Shown: positions 1 through 6,136 of the stretch, one piece after another
How positions within the stretch are numbered: position 1 is the first letter of the stretch
Layout of the letters: each line of letters begins with the position of its first letter
Assembly (NCBI GenBank): GCA_005888925.1
Contig: VBCP01000573.1
Span: forward strand, 1 to 7,685
DNA length: 7,685 nt
Source of the DNA: Betaproteobacteria bacterium
GTDB lineage: Bacteria > Pseudomonadota > Gammaproteobacteria > Burkholderiales > SG8-39
Reading direction: 5' to 3'
Notes under the pieces: generated by a model
Told to the model about the DNA's origin: nothing
What the model saw: the letters and a program-made list of their open reading frames with translations, nothing else
Databases searched by the model: none
Translations under genes and position numbers: made by a program

Positions 1-63
1 GCGCCGCCGCCGCGCCAGGAGCAGCTGCTCGAAGAAATCCGCGATTTGCTGAAACGCAAATAA
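1..63 (+). CDS. mscL: Large-conductance mechanosensitive channel MscL, C-terminal end (partial)
   Basis: Only the last 20 codons and the TAA stop lie in the window; the gene begins to the left. The readable tail is a run of prolines followed by an amphipathic helix ending EEIRDLLKRK. This matches the cytoplasmic C-terminal helix of MscL, which in E. coli has a Pro/Ala linker followed by a segment containing LLTEIRDLLK. MscL is a homopentameric inner-membrane pore that opens under membrane tension to release solutes during osmotic downshock; the C-terminal helices bundle in the cytoplasm. The stop codon is the first three bases of a strong hairpin shared with the converging peptidase gene. The identification rests on a short segment, but the IRDLLK motif after a proline-rich linker is distinctive. 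Confidence 0.8.
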   Translation, partial: APPPRQEQLLEEIRDLLKRK

Positions 64-85
64 TTCCGGACGACGTCCGGAATTA
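61..85. terminator. Bidirectional hairpin terminator between mscL and the M16 peptidase gene
   Basis: Bases 61-71 pair perfectly with 75-85, giving an 11-bp stem with a 3-base loop (72-74). It is followed on the + strand by a T-rich run (TTGTTTCTT) and on the - strand by TTTGCGTTTC. The stem contains the TAA stop of mscL at 61-63 and, on the other strand, the TAA stop of the peptidase at 83-85, so it can act as a factor-independent terminator for both converging genes. The T tracts are imperfect, so efficiency may differ by direction. Confidence 0.75.
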
Positions 86-2788
86 TTGTTTCTTGAAGTC
101 GCCGACCATCACCAGGCTGAGCTTTGCCGGGTCGAGGTACTTGCGCAGCGCCTCGTTCACCTGCGCCGGGGTGAGCGCGGCGATCTTGGATTCGAGCTCG
201 ATGTCCCAGGCGAAGGTGCGCTTGAGGAAGAGGTAGGAGCCGATGCGGCCGGCGAGCGCGCGGTCCTGCGTGCGCGCGAGGCGGCGCGCCTCGAGGATGC
301 CTTTCTTGCCCGCCTCGAGCTCGCCGGCGCTGAAGCCGTCCTTCACCGCGCGCGCCAGCTCCTCGCGGATCGCCTGCTCGACGCGCGCGCGGTTCTGCGG
401 GGCGAAGATCGCGGAGACGCGGAAGCTCGCCGTCTCGTCGAACGGGCTCGCGCTGAAGCTCGTGCCGGTGCTGTAGGACAGGCCTTCCTTCTCGCGCACG
501 CGCGTCCAGATGCGCGAGGTCGAGGCGCCGCCGAGCAGATAGTTGCCCAGCAGCAGCGCGGCGAAGTCCGGATGGTCGTCGCGCATTTTCACGTTCTCGC
601 CGCCGCGCAGCACCGCGTTCGCCTTGTCGGGGGTGACGAACTCGTCTTCGATCGCCGGACGCTCGAAGTACTGCCCGGGCACGCGCTTGAAGGGGTAGGG
701 CGTACGCCAGGCGCCGAACAGCTCGCCGACGGCGCGCGACAGCGCCTCGGGGTCGAACTCGCCGACCGCGGCGAAGTCGGCGCCGGTGGCGCCCATCAGC
801 TCGCCGTAGCAGCTTTGCGCGTCCTTGAGCGTCGTCTTGCGGATCCACTCGAGCCGCTCCGGGATGGTCGGCGTGTAATTGCGGTGCCCGCGCGGATAGG
901 GCTCGAGATGGCGCGAGAGGCGCACCTCGGCGTTGGCGCCCGGGTCGGAGAGCTGCGCCTGCGTGCTGGTGAGCGCGGCGCGCTTCAGCTCCTCGAACTC
1001 GGCCGGCGGGAACGACGGCTCGCGCAGCGCCTCGGCGGCGAGCCGCAGCGCCGGGATCAGGTTCTCGCCGCGCGCCTCGAGGCTCAAGCCGTCGCCGCTC
1101 GCCGAGACGCGCGCGTTCAGCTTCTCGAACGCCTCCTTCAGCTCGGCGCGGCTCCTCTTCTTCGTGCCGCGCGTCAGCATCTGGCCGGCGAATTCGCAGG
1201 CCACCTCGCGGTTCATCAGCGTCTTCTCGTCGCCCCAGTGCAGCGTCAGCGTGGCGACGGCGCGCCCGCCGCGCGTCTGCTTCGGCAGCAGCGCCGCCTG
1301 GATGCCGTTGGCGAGCGTGCGGCGCTGGATGCGCGACTCGATGTTCTTCGGCGACGGATCGAAGGCCTCGCCCAGGCGCACGTTGTCGCCGCCGCGGTAG
1401 TTCTCCACCAGCCGCTCGACGTCCGGCGTCGGCGGAATCTCGGCGCGCTCGGGCTTTTCCGTCGGCACGAACGTGCCGAGCACGCGGTTCGCGGGCTTGA
1501 GGTAGTGCTCGGCGGCGCGCTGCACGTCGGCCAGCGTCACCTTGCGCAGCTGGTCGCGGTACAGGAAAAACAGGCGCCAGTCGCCGATCGCGGCGTTCTC
1601 CGAGAGCGCGCTCACCAGCTGGCCGCTGTCGAGCTGCGCGCGCTCGATGTCGTTCAGCAGGTGCATGCGGGCGCGCTCGACTTCCTCGGCGGTGATCTTC
1701 TGCTTCGCCACGCCTTCCACCACCGCGAGCAACGCCGTGCGCGCTTTGCCGAGATCGCCATCCTTCGCGAGCTGCGCGCCGAAATACATGTAGCCGGGGT
1801 CGTGCAGCTGCCGCTCGGCGCCCCAGCTATTGCTCGCGAGACCCTTCTGCACCAGCGCGCGGTGCAGTCGCCCGGCCGGGGTGTCGCCGAGGATCTGCAC
1901 CAGGATGTCGATCGCGGGATATTCGGGATGGCTGCCGGCGACGACGCGGTAGAGCGCCGTGACGAGCGGGCTGTCGCCGATGCGCGCGAGCGTCACCGTG
2001 CGCTCGCCGTCCTGCGTCGGCTCCTCGGTGTAGAAGGCCGGCAGCACGCGCGTCGGTTTCGCAAGCGGCGCGAAATGCTTCATCACCAGCTCGAGCGCGC
2101 GCGGTTCCTCGAAGCGCCCGGCGATCAGCAGCACCGCGTTGTCGGGCTGGTACCAGGTGCGATAGAACGCCTGCAGCTTGTCGATCGGCACGCGCTCGAT
2201 GTCGGCGCGCTGGCCGATGGTCGGGTTGCCGTAGTTGTGCCACGGATAGGCGAGCTGCTGCATGCGCTGGAACAGCACCGAGCCCGGATTGTTCTCGCCC
2301 ATCTCGAACTCGTTCCTCACCACCGTCATCTCGCTGTCGAGGTCCTCGCGCGAGACGCGCGAGTTGAGCATGCGGTCGGCCTCCATGGCGAGCGCCCATT
2401 CCAGATTTTCCGCGGTCGACGAGAAGGTCTCGAAATAATTGGTGCGGTCGTTGGAGGTGGTGCCGTTCCAGCGCCCGCCGCGGCGCGTCAGCTCGCCCTT
2501 GATGTCGGGAAAGTTCTTCGAGCCCCTGAAGAGCATGTGCTCGAGGAGGTGCGCCATGCCCTTCTCGCCGTAGCCCTCGTGGCGCGAGCCGACCAGGTAC
2601 ACGATGTGCACCGTCACCGTGTCGGCGCCCGGGTCCGGGATGGTGAGCAGCTTCAGGCCGTTGGCCAGCCGGTATTCGGTGACCCCCTCGATCGACACCA
2701 CCGGCCGCGGCAGTTCGGCCGCCAGCGCGGCGAGCAGCCAAAAGAGCAACAGCGTGCCCGCAGTAATAACTTCGGCGAAGCGTTTCAC
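83..2788 (-). CDS. Periplasmic two-domain M16 family zinc metallopeptidase (insulinase/pitrilysin-like)
   Basis: This 901-residue protein has an N-terminal signal peptide (KR, then a hydrophobic stretch at about 8-23, likely cleaved near Ala23/Ala24), so it should act in the periplasm. The inverted zinc motif HxxEH is present as HLLEH: His80 and His84 bind zinc and Glu83 is the catalytic base. Glu160, in VVRNEFEMGENN, lies 76 residues on and is the expected third ligand. The C-terminal half repeats the M16 fold without HxxEH but has the REKEGLSYS segment expected to help bind substrate. Length and architecture fit fused M16 proteins that degrade peptides. The start is GTG at 2788, overlapping the azlD stop in GTGA, with no clear Shine-Dalgarno, so translation probably depends on coupling to azlD. 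No frameshift or missing catalytic residue was seen. The exact substrate cannot be told. Confidence 0.93.
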   Translation of the reverse strand: MKRFAEVITAGTLLLFWLLAALAAELPRPVVSIEGVTEYRLANGLKLLTIPDPGADTVTVHIVYLVGSRHEGYGEKGMAHLLEHMLFRGSKNFPDIKGELTRRGGRWNGTTSNDRTNYFETFSSTAENLEWALAMEADRMLNSRVSREDLDSEMTVVRNEFEMGENNPGSVLFQRMQQLAYPWHNYGNPTIGQRADIERVPIDKLQAFYRTWYQPDNAVLLIAGRFEEPRALELVMKHFAPLAKPTRVLPAFYTEEPTQDGERTVTLARIGDSPLVTALYRVVAGSHPEYPAIDILVQILGDTPAGRLHRALVQKGLASNSWGAERQLHDPGYMYFGAQLAKDGDLGKARTALLAVVEGVAKQKITAEEVERARMHLLNDIERAQLDSGQLVSALSENAAIGDWRLFFLYRDQLRKVTLADVQRAAEHYLKPANRVLGTFVPTEKPERAEIPPTPDVERLVENYRGGDNVRLGEAFDPSPKNIESRIQRRTLANGIQAALLPKQTRGGRAVATLTLHWGDEKTLMNREVACEFAGQMLTRGTKKRSRAELKEAFEKLNARVSASGDGLSLEARGENLIPALRLAAEALREPSFPPAEFEELKRAALTSTQAQLSDPGANAEVRLSRHLEPYPRGHRNYTPTIPERLEWIRKTTLKDAQSCYGELMGATGADFAAVGEFDPEALSRAVGELFGAWRTPYPFKRVPGQYFERPAIEDEFVTPDKANAVLRGGENVKMRDDHPDFAALLLGNYLLGGASTSRIWTRVREKEGLSYSTGTSFSASPFDETASFRVSAIFAPQNRARVEQAIREELARAVKDGFSAGELEAGKKGILEARRLARTQDRALAGRIGSYLFLKRTFAWDIELESKIAALTPAQVNEALRKYLDPAKLSLVMVGDFKKQ

Positions 2789-3099
2789 AGTATCCAGTGG
2801 AAGAAGTGCAGCGCGGCGAGGCCGGCGAGGATCGTAGCGAAGGTCAGGCGCCAGCGCCAGGCCACAGCGATTGCGACAGCGCCGGCGAGCAGGCGTTCAT
2901 TGCCGGATGAAATAGCGAGCTCGCCGCCCGCGACGAGGAGCTCGGGCGCCCAGATCGCCGTCAGCACCGCCGCGGGCACATAGCGCAGCGCCCGGCGCAG
3001 CAGCGGCGGCGTCTCGACGTGCGGCGGCAGCAGCAGGAAGGAGGCGCGTAGCGCATAGGTGACCAGCGCCATCCCCGCCAGGGTGACCCAGATGCTCAG
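2785..3099 (-). CDS. azlD: AzlD family branched-chain amino-acid exporter subunit, probable CTG start
   Basis: This is a 104-residue hydrophobic protein with about four membrane segments (about 3-24, 38-56, 69-82, 86-104) and the family-like stretch RYVPAAVLTAI at 40-50. AzlD/YgaH proteins are small partners of AzlC/YgaZ, together exporting branched-chain or related amino acids across the inner membrane; the length is normal. There is no ATG, GTG or TTG at the expected beginning. The reading frame runs open back into azlC, but an AAGGAG at 3111-3106 sits 6 bases before a CTG (3099-3097), and that CTG overlaps the azlC stop as CTGA. This start gives the usual N-terminus (SIWVTLAGMALVTYALR). 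The only nearby ATG (3072) would cut the first membrane helix and lacks a good ribosome site. The gene ends in a GTGA overlap with the M16 peptidase. The family is firm; the CTG start is inferred. Confidence 0.85.
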   Translation of the reverse strand: MSIWVTLAGMALVTYALRASFLLLPPHVETPPLLRRALRYVPAAVLTAIWAPELLVAGGELAISSGNERLLAGAVAIAVAWRWRLTFATILAGLAALHFFHWIL

Positions 3100-3731
3100 C
3101 GCCAGCTCCTTTCGAACGCGAGGCCAGCGCCGATGCCGGCCAGCGCGGCGAGCGGGATCGACAGCTTGAAGGGCAGCGCATGCGCGGCCACCACGCTGAC
3201 CGCGGCGACGACGGCCGCGGCGATCATCGCCCGGTCGCGCAACAGCGGCACCGTCATGGCGATGAAGGCGAGCGGCGCGGCGAATTCCAGCCGCCACGAG
3301 GCCGGCACGCCGGCGCCGATGAGGATCCCCGCGGCGACCGCAAGCTGCCACGCGAGCCATACCGCCAGCGCGGCGCCGAGAAAGAAGTCGCGCCCGCCCG
3401 GCGCGTCGGGTGTCTCCGCGTAGCGCATCAGCGTCAGGCCGTAGACGTTGTCGGCCTGGAGATAAGCAATCAGCAGCCGCCAGCCGAGCGGCTCGCGGCC
3501 GAAATGCAGCCGCAGCGACGCGCTGTACATCATGAACCGCAGGTTGATGAACACCGTGGTCAAGATGACCAGCAGCGCGGGGGTGCCGGAAGCGAGCAGC
3601 TGCGCCGCGGCGACCATCGAGGCGCCGGCGAACACGACGAGCGACATCAGCATCGCCACGAGCGGCGCGATGCCGCTCGCCACCATGGCGACGCCGGTGA
3701 TGACGCCGAAGGCGACGATGCCGGCGAGCAC
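3096..3731 (-). CDS. azlC: AzlC family branched-chain amino-acid permease/exporter, 5' end uncertain
   Basis: From the GTG at 3731 this encodes 211 residues of mostly hydrophobic segments, with AzlC/YgaZ hallmarks: a FAGAS segment at 34-38 and NLRFMMYSASL at 63-73. AzlC is the large subunit of the AzlCD exporter in the inner membrane, and azlD follows immediately with a 4-base overlap. Family members are usually about 230-240 residues. Bases upstream of the GTG read, in the same frame, NDLVAGARAALP, which looks like the conserved AzlC N-terminus, so the true protein probably begins earlier. No ATG, GTG or TTG exists there in frame: the frame is open only to a TGA inside the preceding gene. 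An ATG at 3766, overlapping the preceding gene's stop as ATGA, is one base out of frame and runs into TAG after three codons. The gene may have a small frameshift (natural or sequencing) or a non-canonical start. Confidence 0.85.
   Translation of the reverse strand: MLAGIVAFGVITGVAMVASGIAPLVAMLMSLVVFAGASMVAAAQLLASGTPALLVILTTVFINLRFMMYSASLRLHFGREPLGWRLLIAYLQADNVYGLTLMRYAETPDAPGGRDFFLGAALAVWLAWQLAVAAGILIGAGVPASWRLEFAAPLAFIAMTVPLLRDRAMIAAAVVAAVSVVAAHALPFKLSIPLAALAGIGAGLAFERSWR
3106..3111 (-). promoter_or_regulatory. Shine-Dalgarno AAGGAG deciding the azlD start
   Basis: AAGGAG on the minus strand lies inside the last codons of azlC and 6 bases before the CTG at 3099. It is the best ribosome site near the azlD N-terminus and is the main reason for choosing CTG over the downstream ATG at 3072. 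Confidence 0.65.
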
Positions 3732-3762
3732 GGGCAGTGCTGCCCGCGCGCCGGCTACGAGA

Positions 3763-4242
3763 TCATTTCGCGCTGCGGTGCTCGCGGATGCAGGCCTTCA
3801 GCTCTTCGCCGCGCTTGTCCTTGCAGTCTTCGCGGATCTTCTCGCGCCGCGCCAGGCGCTCCTTGCCAAGCGCCTCGCACTTGGCCGCGTCCTTCGACTC
3901 CGCGCACATCTGCTTCACCATGCAATCCTGGTGCTCGGCGCCAATCTTGCCTTCGCAGGCGGCGCGCGCATCGCGGTGCGCGCCTTTCGCCTTCGCTGCG
4001 CGCTCTTCGCAGGCCTTGGGGTCCTTCTGCTGCGCGCACATCGACTTCACCAGGCAGTCGCGCCGCTCGGCGCCCTGCTTGCCCTCGCAGGCCTTTTCGG
4101 CCTGCGCGTGCGTCGCCTTCATCTTCGCCACGCGCTCCTCGCAGGCCTTCGGGTCCCTGGCCTTCGAGCAATCGATGTGGCGCTCTTGCGCATGGACGCT
4201 GGTCGCGAAGAGCGTCGCGAGCAGCAAGATCGAAGCTTTCAT
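3763..4242 (-). CDS. Secreted cysteine-rich protein with three 44-residue four-Cys repeats, function unknown
   Basis: This 159-residue protein begins with a signal peptide (MKASILLLATLFATSVHA, likely cleaved after Ala18), so the mature part should be periplasmic or exported. The mature part is three tandem repeats of exactly 44 residues starting at Cys25, Cys69 and Cys113. In each, cysteines fall at repeat positions 1, 10, 28 and 39 (C-x8-C-x17-C-x10-C), giving 12 cysteines and no others. Repeats 1 and 2 share DPKACEER and GAE..DC.VK.MC; repeat 3 is more diverged but keeps all four cysteines. It is rich in Lys, Arg, Glu and Ala, suggesting helical hairpins held by two disulfides per repeat. 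I do not recognise a named family; PsiF-like and CHCH-like proteins differ in spacing. The start at 4242 is chosen over an ATG 13 codons upstream because AAGGAG lies 5 bases before it and it gives a clean signal peptide. The stop TGA overlaps an ATG next to azlC. Confidence 0.88.
   Translation of the reverse strand: MKASILLLATLFATSVHAQERHIDCSKARDPKACEERVAKMKATHAQAEKACEGKQGAERRDCLVKSMCAQQKDPKACEERAAKAKGAHRDARAACEGKIGAEHQDCMVKQMCAESKDAAKCEALGKERLARREKIREDCKDKRGEELKACIREHRSAK
3775..4170 (-). repeat. Three in-frame 132-base tandem repeats encoding the four-Cys units
   Basis: Units lie at 4039-4170, 3907-4038 and 3775-3906 on the minus strand, each 132 bases (44 codons). The first two are clearly similar at DNA level as well (for example the shared DPKACEER and GAE-DC-VK-MC regions), while the third is recognisable mainly at protein level by its conserved cysteine positions. 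This suggests intragenic duplication, with the third unit older or less constrained. Confidence 0.85.
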
Positions 4243-4247
4243 GGGCT

Positions 4248-4253
4248 CTCCTT
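4248..4253 (-). promoter_or_regulatory. Shine-Dalgarno AAGGAG of the Cys-repeat gene
   Basis: AAGGAG lies 5 bases before the ATG at 4242 and sets this start rather than the upstream in-frame ATG at 4281, whose extra 13 residues (with Glu and Pro) would sit in front of the signal peptide. Confidence 0.7.
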
Positions 4254-4282
4254 CGGGGATGGTCGACCCAAGAACGCGCAAG

Positions 4283-4305
4283 CCCGGCGCGTGGCTGACG
4301 CCGGG
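4283..4305 (-). terminator. Possible weak hairpin downstream of the peroxiredoxin gene
   Basis: Bases 4283-4289 (CCCGGCG) pair with 4299-4305 (CGCCGGG) around a 9-base loop, beginning 17 bases after the peroxiredoxin stop. No T run follows on the minus strand, so it may only attenuate, and read-through into the Cys-repeat gene is possible. The remaining bases of this 79-base gap hold the next gene's ribosome site; no convincing promoter is seen. Confidence 0.3.
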
Positions 4306-4321
4306 GTTGTAACGGTTTGTT

Positions 4322-4831
4322 TCAGCCGAGCTGCTTCAGCATCGTGGCGCCGTCGGAGACCTCGAACTTGCCTGGGCCCTCGACGTTGAGCTGCTTGACC
4401 ACGCCGTTGTCGACCAGCATCGAGAAGCGGTTCATGCGCGTGCCCATGCCGCGCGCGTTGAGGTCGAGGTCCAGGCCGAGGGCCTTGGTCCACTGCGCGC
4501 TGCCGTCGCCGAGGAAGCGGATCTTGCCGAGCGCCTTCTGGTCGCGGCCCCAGTGCGCCATGACGAACGCATCGTTGGTCGCCACGCACCACACCTCGCT
4601 CACGCCTTTCTTCTTCAGCTGGTCGATGTTCTGCACGTAGCTCGGCACGTGCTTCGCCGAGCAGGTCGGCGTGTACGCGCCGGGCAGCCCGAAGATGGCG
4701 ATCTTCTTGCCCTTGGCGGCGTCGGCGACGTTGACTTCCTTCGGCGCCATCGCGCACTGCGTCGCCGAGTCGAACTCGGTGGATTCCATGAGCTTGCCGT
4801 CGGGAAGGCGGTCGCCGACTTTGATGGTCAT
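4322..4831 (-). CDS. Peroxiredoxin of the Prx5 / type II family
   Basis: This 169-residue thiol peroxidase reduces hydrogen peroxide and organic hydroperoxides in the cytoplasm, with glutaredoxin, glutathione or thioredoxin as likely electron donor. The active-site segment PGAYTPTCSAKHVPSY places the peroxidatic Cys at 57 and the conserved Thr at 54. Arg135 in NRFSMLV is the expected active-site arginine. The WCVATNDAFVMAHW stretch (81-94, Cys82) is typical of the Prx5/PrxII group. Other cysteines are Cys26 and Cys82, and whether either resolves Cys57 cannot be told from sequence. There is no signal peptide, and the length is normal for the bacterial family lacking a fused glutaredoxin. An AGGAG (4844-4840) lies 8 bases before the ATG. 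The gene diverges from the DUF4112 gene across a 62-base gap and precedes the Cys-repeat gene by 79 bases, so it may head the minus-strand transcript. No OxyR-type operator was recognised. Confidence 0.93.
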   Translation of the reverse strand: MTIKVGDRLPDGKLMESTEFDSATQCAMAPKEVNVADAAKGKKIAIFGLPGAYTPTCSAKHVPSYVQNIDQLKKKGVSEVWCVATNDAFVMAHWGRDQKALGKIRFLGDGSAQWTKALGLDLDLNARGMGTRMNRFSMLVDNGVVKQLNVEGPGKFEVSDGATMLKQLG

Positions 4832-4881
4832 TGCCGAATCTCCTGTGAAGGTCCTGTGGGGGTCGCGAAAAGGGGAGGGCA

Positions 4882-4888
4882 GATAATA
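4882..4888. promoter_or_regulatory. Candidate -10 element(s) in the divergent prx / DUF4112 gap
   Basis: The AT-rich core reads GATAAT on the + strand (4882-4887) and TATTAT on the - strand (4888-4883), the only AT-rich patch in this 62-base gap. On the - strand it would place a start about 45 bases before the peroxiredoxin ATG. On the + strand it would place transcription start near the DUF4112 ATG itself. No good -35 box is seen for either direction, so this is tentative. Confidence 0.3.
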
Positions 4889-4893
4889 CCCAA

Positions 4894-5412
4894 ATGAGCA
4901 AGCCGCCCGCCATCGCTCGAGAGCGCGTGCTCGAAGGCGAAGTGCTCGGGCCGGAAAGCGAGGCGGAGCGCGAGCTGCGCGAGCGGCTGAACTTCCTGGC
5001 GTGGCTGCTCGACAGCTCGATCCCGATTCCCGGCACGCGCTTCACCATCGGCCTGGATGCCCTGATCGGGCTCCTTCCTTTCATCGGCGACCTGGTCGGC
5101 GTGGCGGCGTCGAGCTACATCCTCGCCGAGGCGAACCGCATGGGCGTGGGAAGAGCGATCCTCGCGCGCATGGCGTTCAATGTCGCGCTCGAGGGGGTGA
5201 TCGGCATCGTGCCGATCTTCGGCGACATTTTCGACGCGGCGTGGAAGGCGAACGTCAAGAACGTGCAGCTCCTCAACGCCTGGGCCGAGCGGCCGCATCA
5301 AACACAGCGCGCGAGCCGTTTATTCCTCGGCGTGCTGACGCTCGCGCTCATTGCATTTTTCGTCGCCTGCGGCTTCCTCACCTATCTATTGGTGCGCTGG
5401 GCGCTCGGATAA
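4894..5412 (+). CDS. DUF4112 family membrane protein
   Basis: This 172-residue protein carries the DUF4112 signature: IPIPGTRFTIGLDAL (43-57), LLPFIGD (60-66), an Asn at 96 and GIVPIFGDIFDAAWKANVKN (104-123). A strong C-terminal membrane helix runs about 144-168, and the hydrophobic stretch at 55-80 may be a second. The first 30 residues are charged and poorly hydrophobic. The biochemical role of the family is unknown. The ATG at 4894 is the first start; a GGAGG at 4874-4878 is 15 bases away, farther than usual, and a GATAAT lies just before the ATG, so initiation may be leaderless or at the downstream GTG (codon 12). The DUF1499 gene follows after 14 bases, suggesting cotranscription. The family call is strong; the start is moderately sure. 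Confidence 0.85.
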   Translation: MSKPPAIARERVLEGEVLGPESEAERELRERLNFLAWLLDSSIPIPGTRFTIGLDALIGLLPFIGDLVGVAASSYILAEANRMGVGRAILARMAFNVALEGVIGIVPIFGDIFDAAWKANVKNVQLLNAWAERPHQTQRASRLFLGVLTLALIAFFVACGFLTYLLVRWALG

Positions 5413-5426
5413 GATGCACAGCTAGG

Positions 5427-6125
5427 ATGCAGGCGATGATCGTCTGGCTGCGCCCGCTCGCGATGCTTCTCGCGCTCGCCGCGCTCTTGATGCTCGCGCT
5501 GTCCGGCCCGGGCGTGCGCTTCGATGTCTGGTCGTACCGCACTGGACTCACGGTATTTCGCTGGACCGCCTATGTGGCCATCGCGGCGGCGCTCGTTGCT
5601 GCGATCGCGCTCGCGATTCCGAAAGTACGTGCGCGCGGGCTCGTGCTGCCGATGGTCGCGCTGCTCGTCGGCCTCGCGGTGCTCTACGTGCCGCTGCGCT
5701 TCCTCCAGAGCGCGCGCGCCGTGCCGCCGATCAACGACATCACCACCGACACCGACAATCCGCCGCGCTACATGACCGCGGCGCGCGCCTATCCGGGCGC
5801 CGAGTTCGCTCGCCAGCAGCGCGCGGCTTATCCGGATATCGCACCGATGCTCCTTGCCGTGCCGCCGCGCGACGCCTTCGCCAAGGCAGTCGCCGCGGCC
5901 GAGGCGATGGGCTGGGAAGTGGTCGGGCGCGACGCCGCCGCCGGCACCATCGAGGCGGTCGACACCACGAAGTGGTTCGGCTTCAAGGATGACATCGCGG
6001 TGCGCGTCACGCCCACACTGGAGGGTGGCAGTCGCATCGACATTCGCTCGAAGTCCCGCGTCGGCCGCAGCGACATCGGCACTAATGCACGGCGCATCCG
6101 GGCGTACGCAGAGCGGCTTAAATGA
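5427..6125 (+). CDS. DUF1499 family membrane protein
   Basis: This 232-residue protein has three predicted membrane helices (about 8-26, 43-64, 71-91) followed by a soluble DUF1499 domain. The domain starts at the family-typical PINDITTDTDNPP (101-113) and continues through the GTIEAVDTTKWFGFKDDIAVRV region (173-194) to the RVGRSDIGTNARRIRAYAERL tail (211-231), close to the end. The molecular role of DUF1499 is not established. The frame is open far upstream inside the DUF4112 gene in another frame, but membrane-protein character begins only at the ATG at 5427. A second ATG three codons on (5436), preceded by AGG at a fair distance, is an equally possible start. Ribosome sites are weak for both, which together with the 14-base gap suggests the gene is read with DUF4112 as a unit. 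Confidence 0.87.
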   Translation: MQAMIVWLRPLAMLLALAALLMLALSGPGVRFDVWSYRTGLTVFRWTAYVAIAAALVAAIALAIPKVRARGLVLPMVALLVGLAVLYVPLRFLQSARAVPPINDITTDTDNPPRYMTAARAYPGAEFARQQRAAYPDIAPMLLAVPPRDAFAKAVAAAEAMGWEVVGRDAAAGTIEAVDTTKWFGFKDDIAVRVTPTLEGGSRIDIRSKSRVGRSDIGTNARRIRAYAERLK

Positions 6126-6136
6126 TTTAGGCGTAA

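Noticed and set aside
86..2983. A 965-codon open frame on the + strand antisense to the M16 peptidase
   Set aside because: It is Arg/Ala/Leu/His-rich with no recognisable domain, and it mirrors the codon pattern of a real, fully conserved gene on the other strand; a common artefact of high GC.
2785..3360. Longer AzlD frame starting at 3360
   Set aside because: The first 87 residues are Arg/Ala-rich out-of-frame translation of azlC, and family similarity begins only at the CTG near 3099.
3731..3746. Small inverted repeat CGGGCAG-TG-CTGCCCG just before the azlC GTG
   Set aside because: It is a short stem with a 2-base loop (effectively 6 bp) in very GC-rich DNA, with no adjacent T run and no known operator pattern.
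4025..4170. Assignment of the Cys-repeat protein to the PsiF repeat or eukaryotic CHCH family
   Set aside because: PsiF units have one Cys pair about 20 residues apart with a different motif, and CHCH proteins use twin C-x9-C. Here the spacing is 8, 17 and 10, so neither name is supported.
3180..4298. Long + strand open frames opposite azlC and the Cys-repeat gene (also 3532-4389)
   Set aside because: They are Arg/Ala-rich shadows with no family resemblance. The minus-strand genes have ribosome sites, a signal peptide and family motifs.
5001..5426. Upstream extension of the DUF1499 reading frame
   Set aside because: The frame is open within the DUF4112 gene, but that part is Arg-rich out-of-frame translation. 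Family-like sequence begins only at the ATG at 5427.
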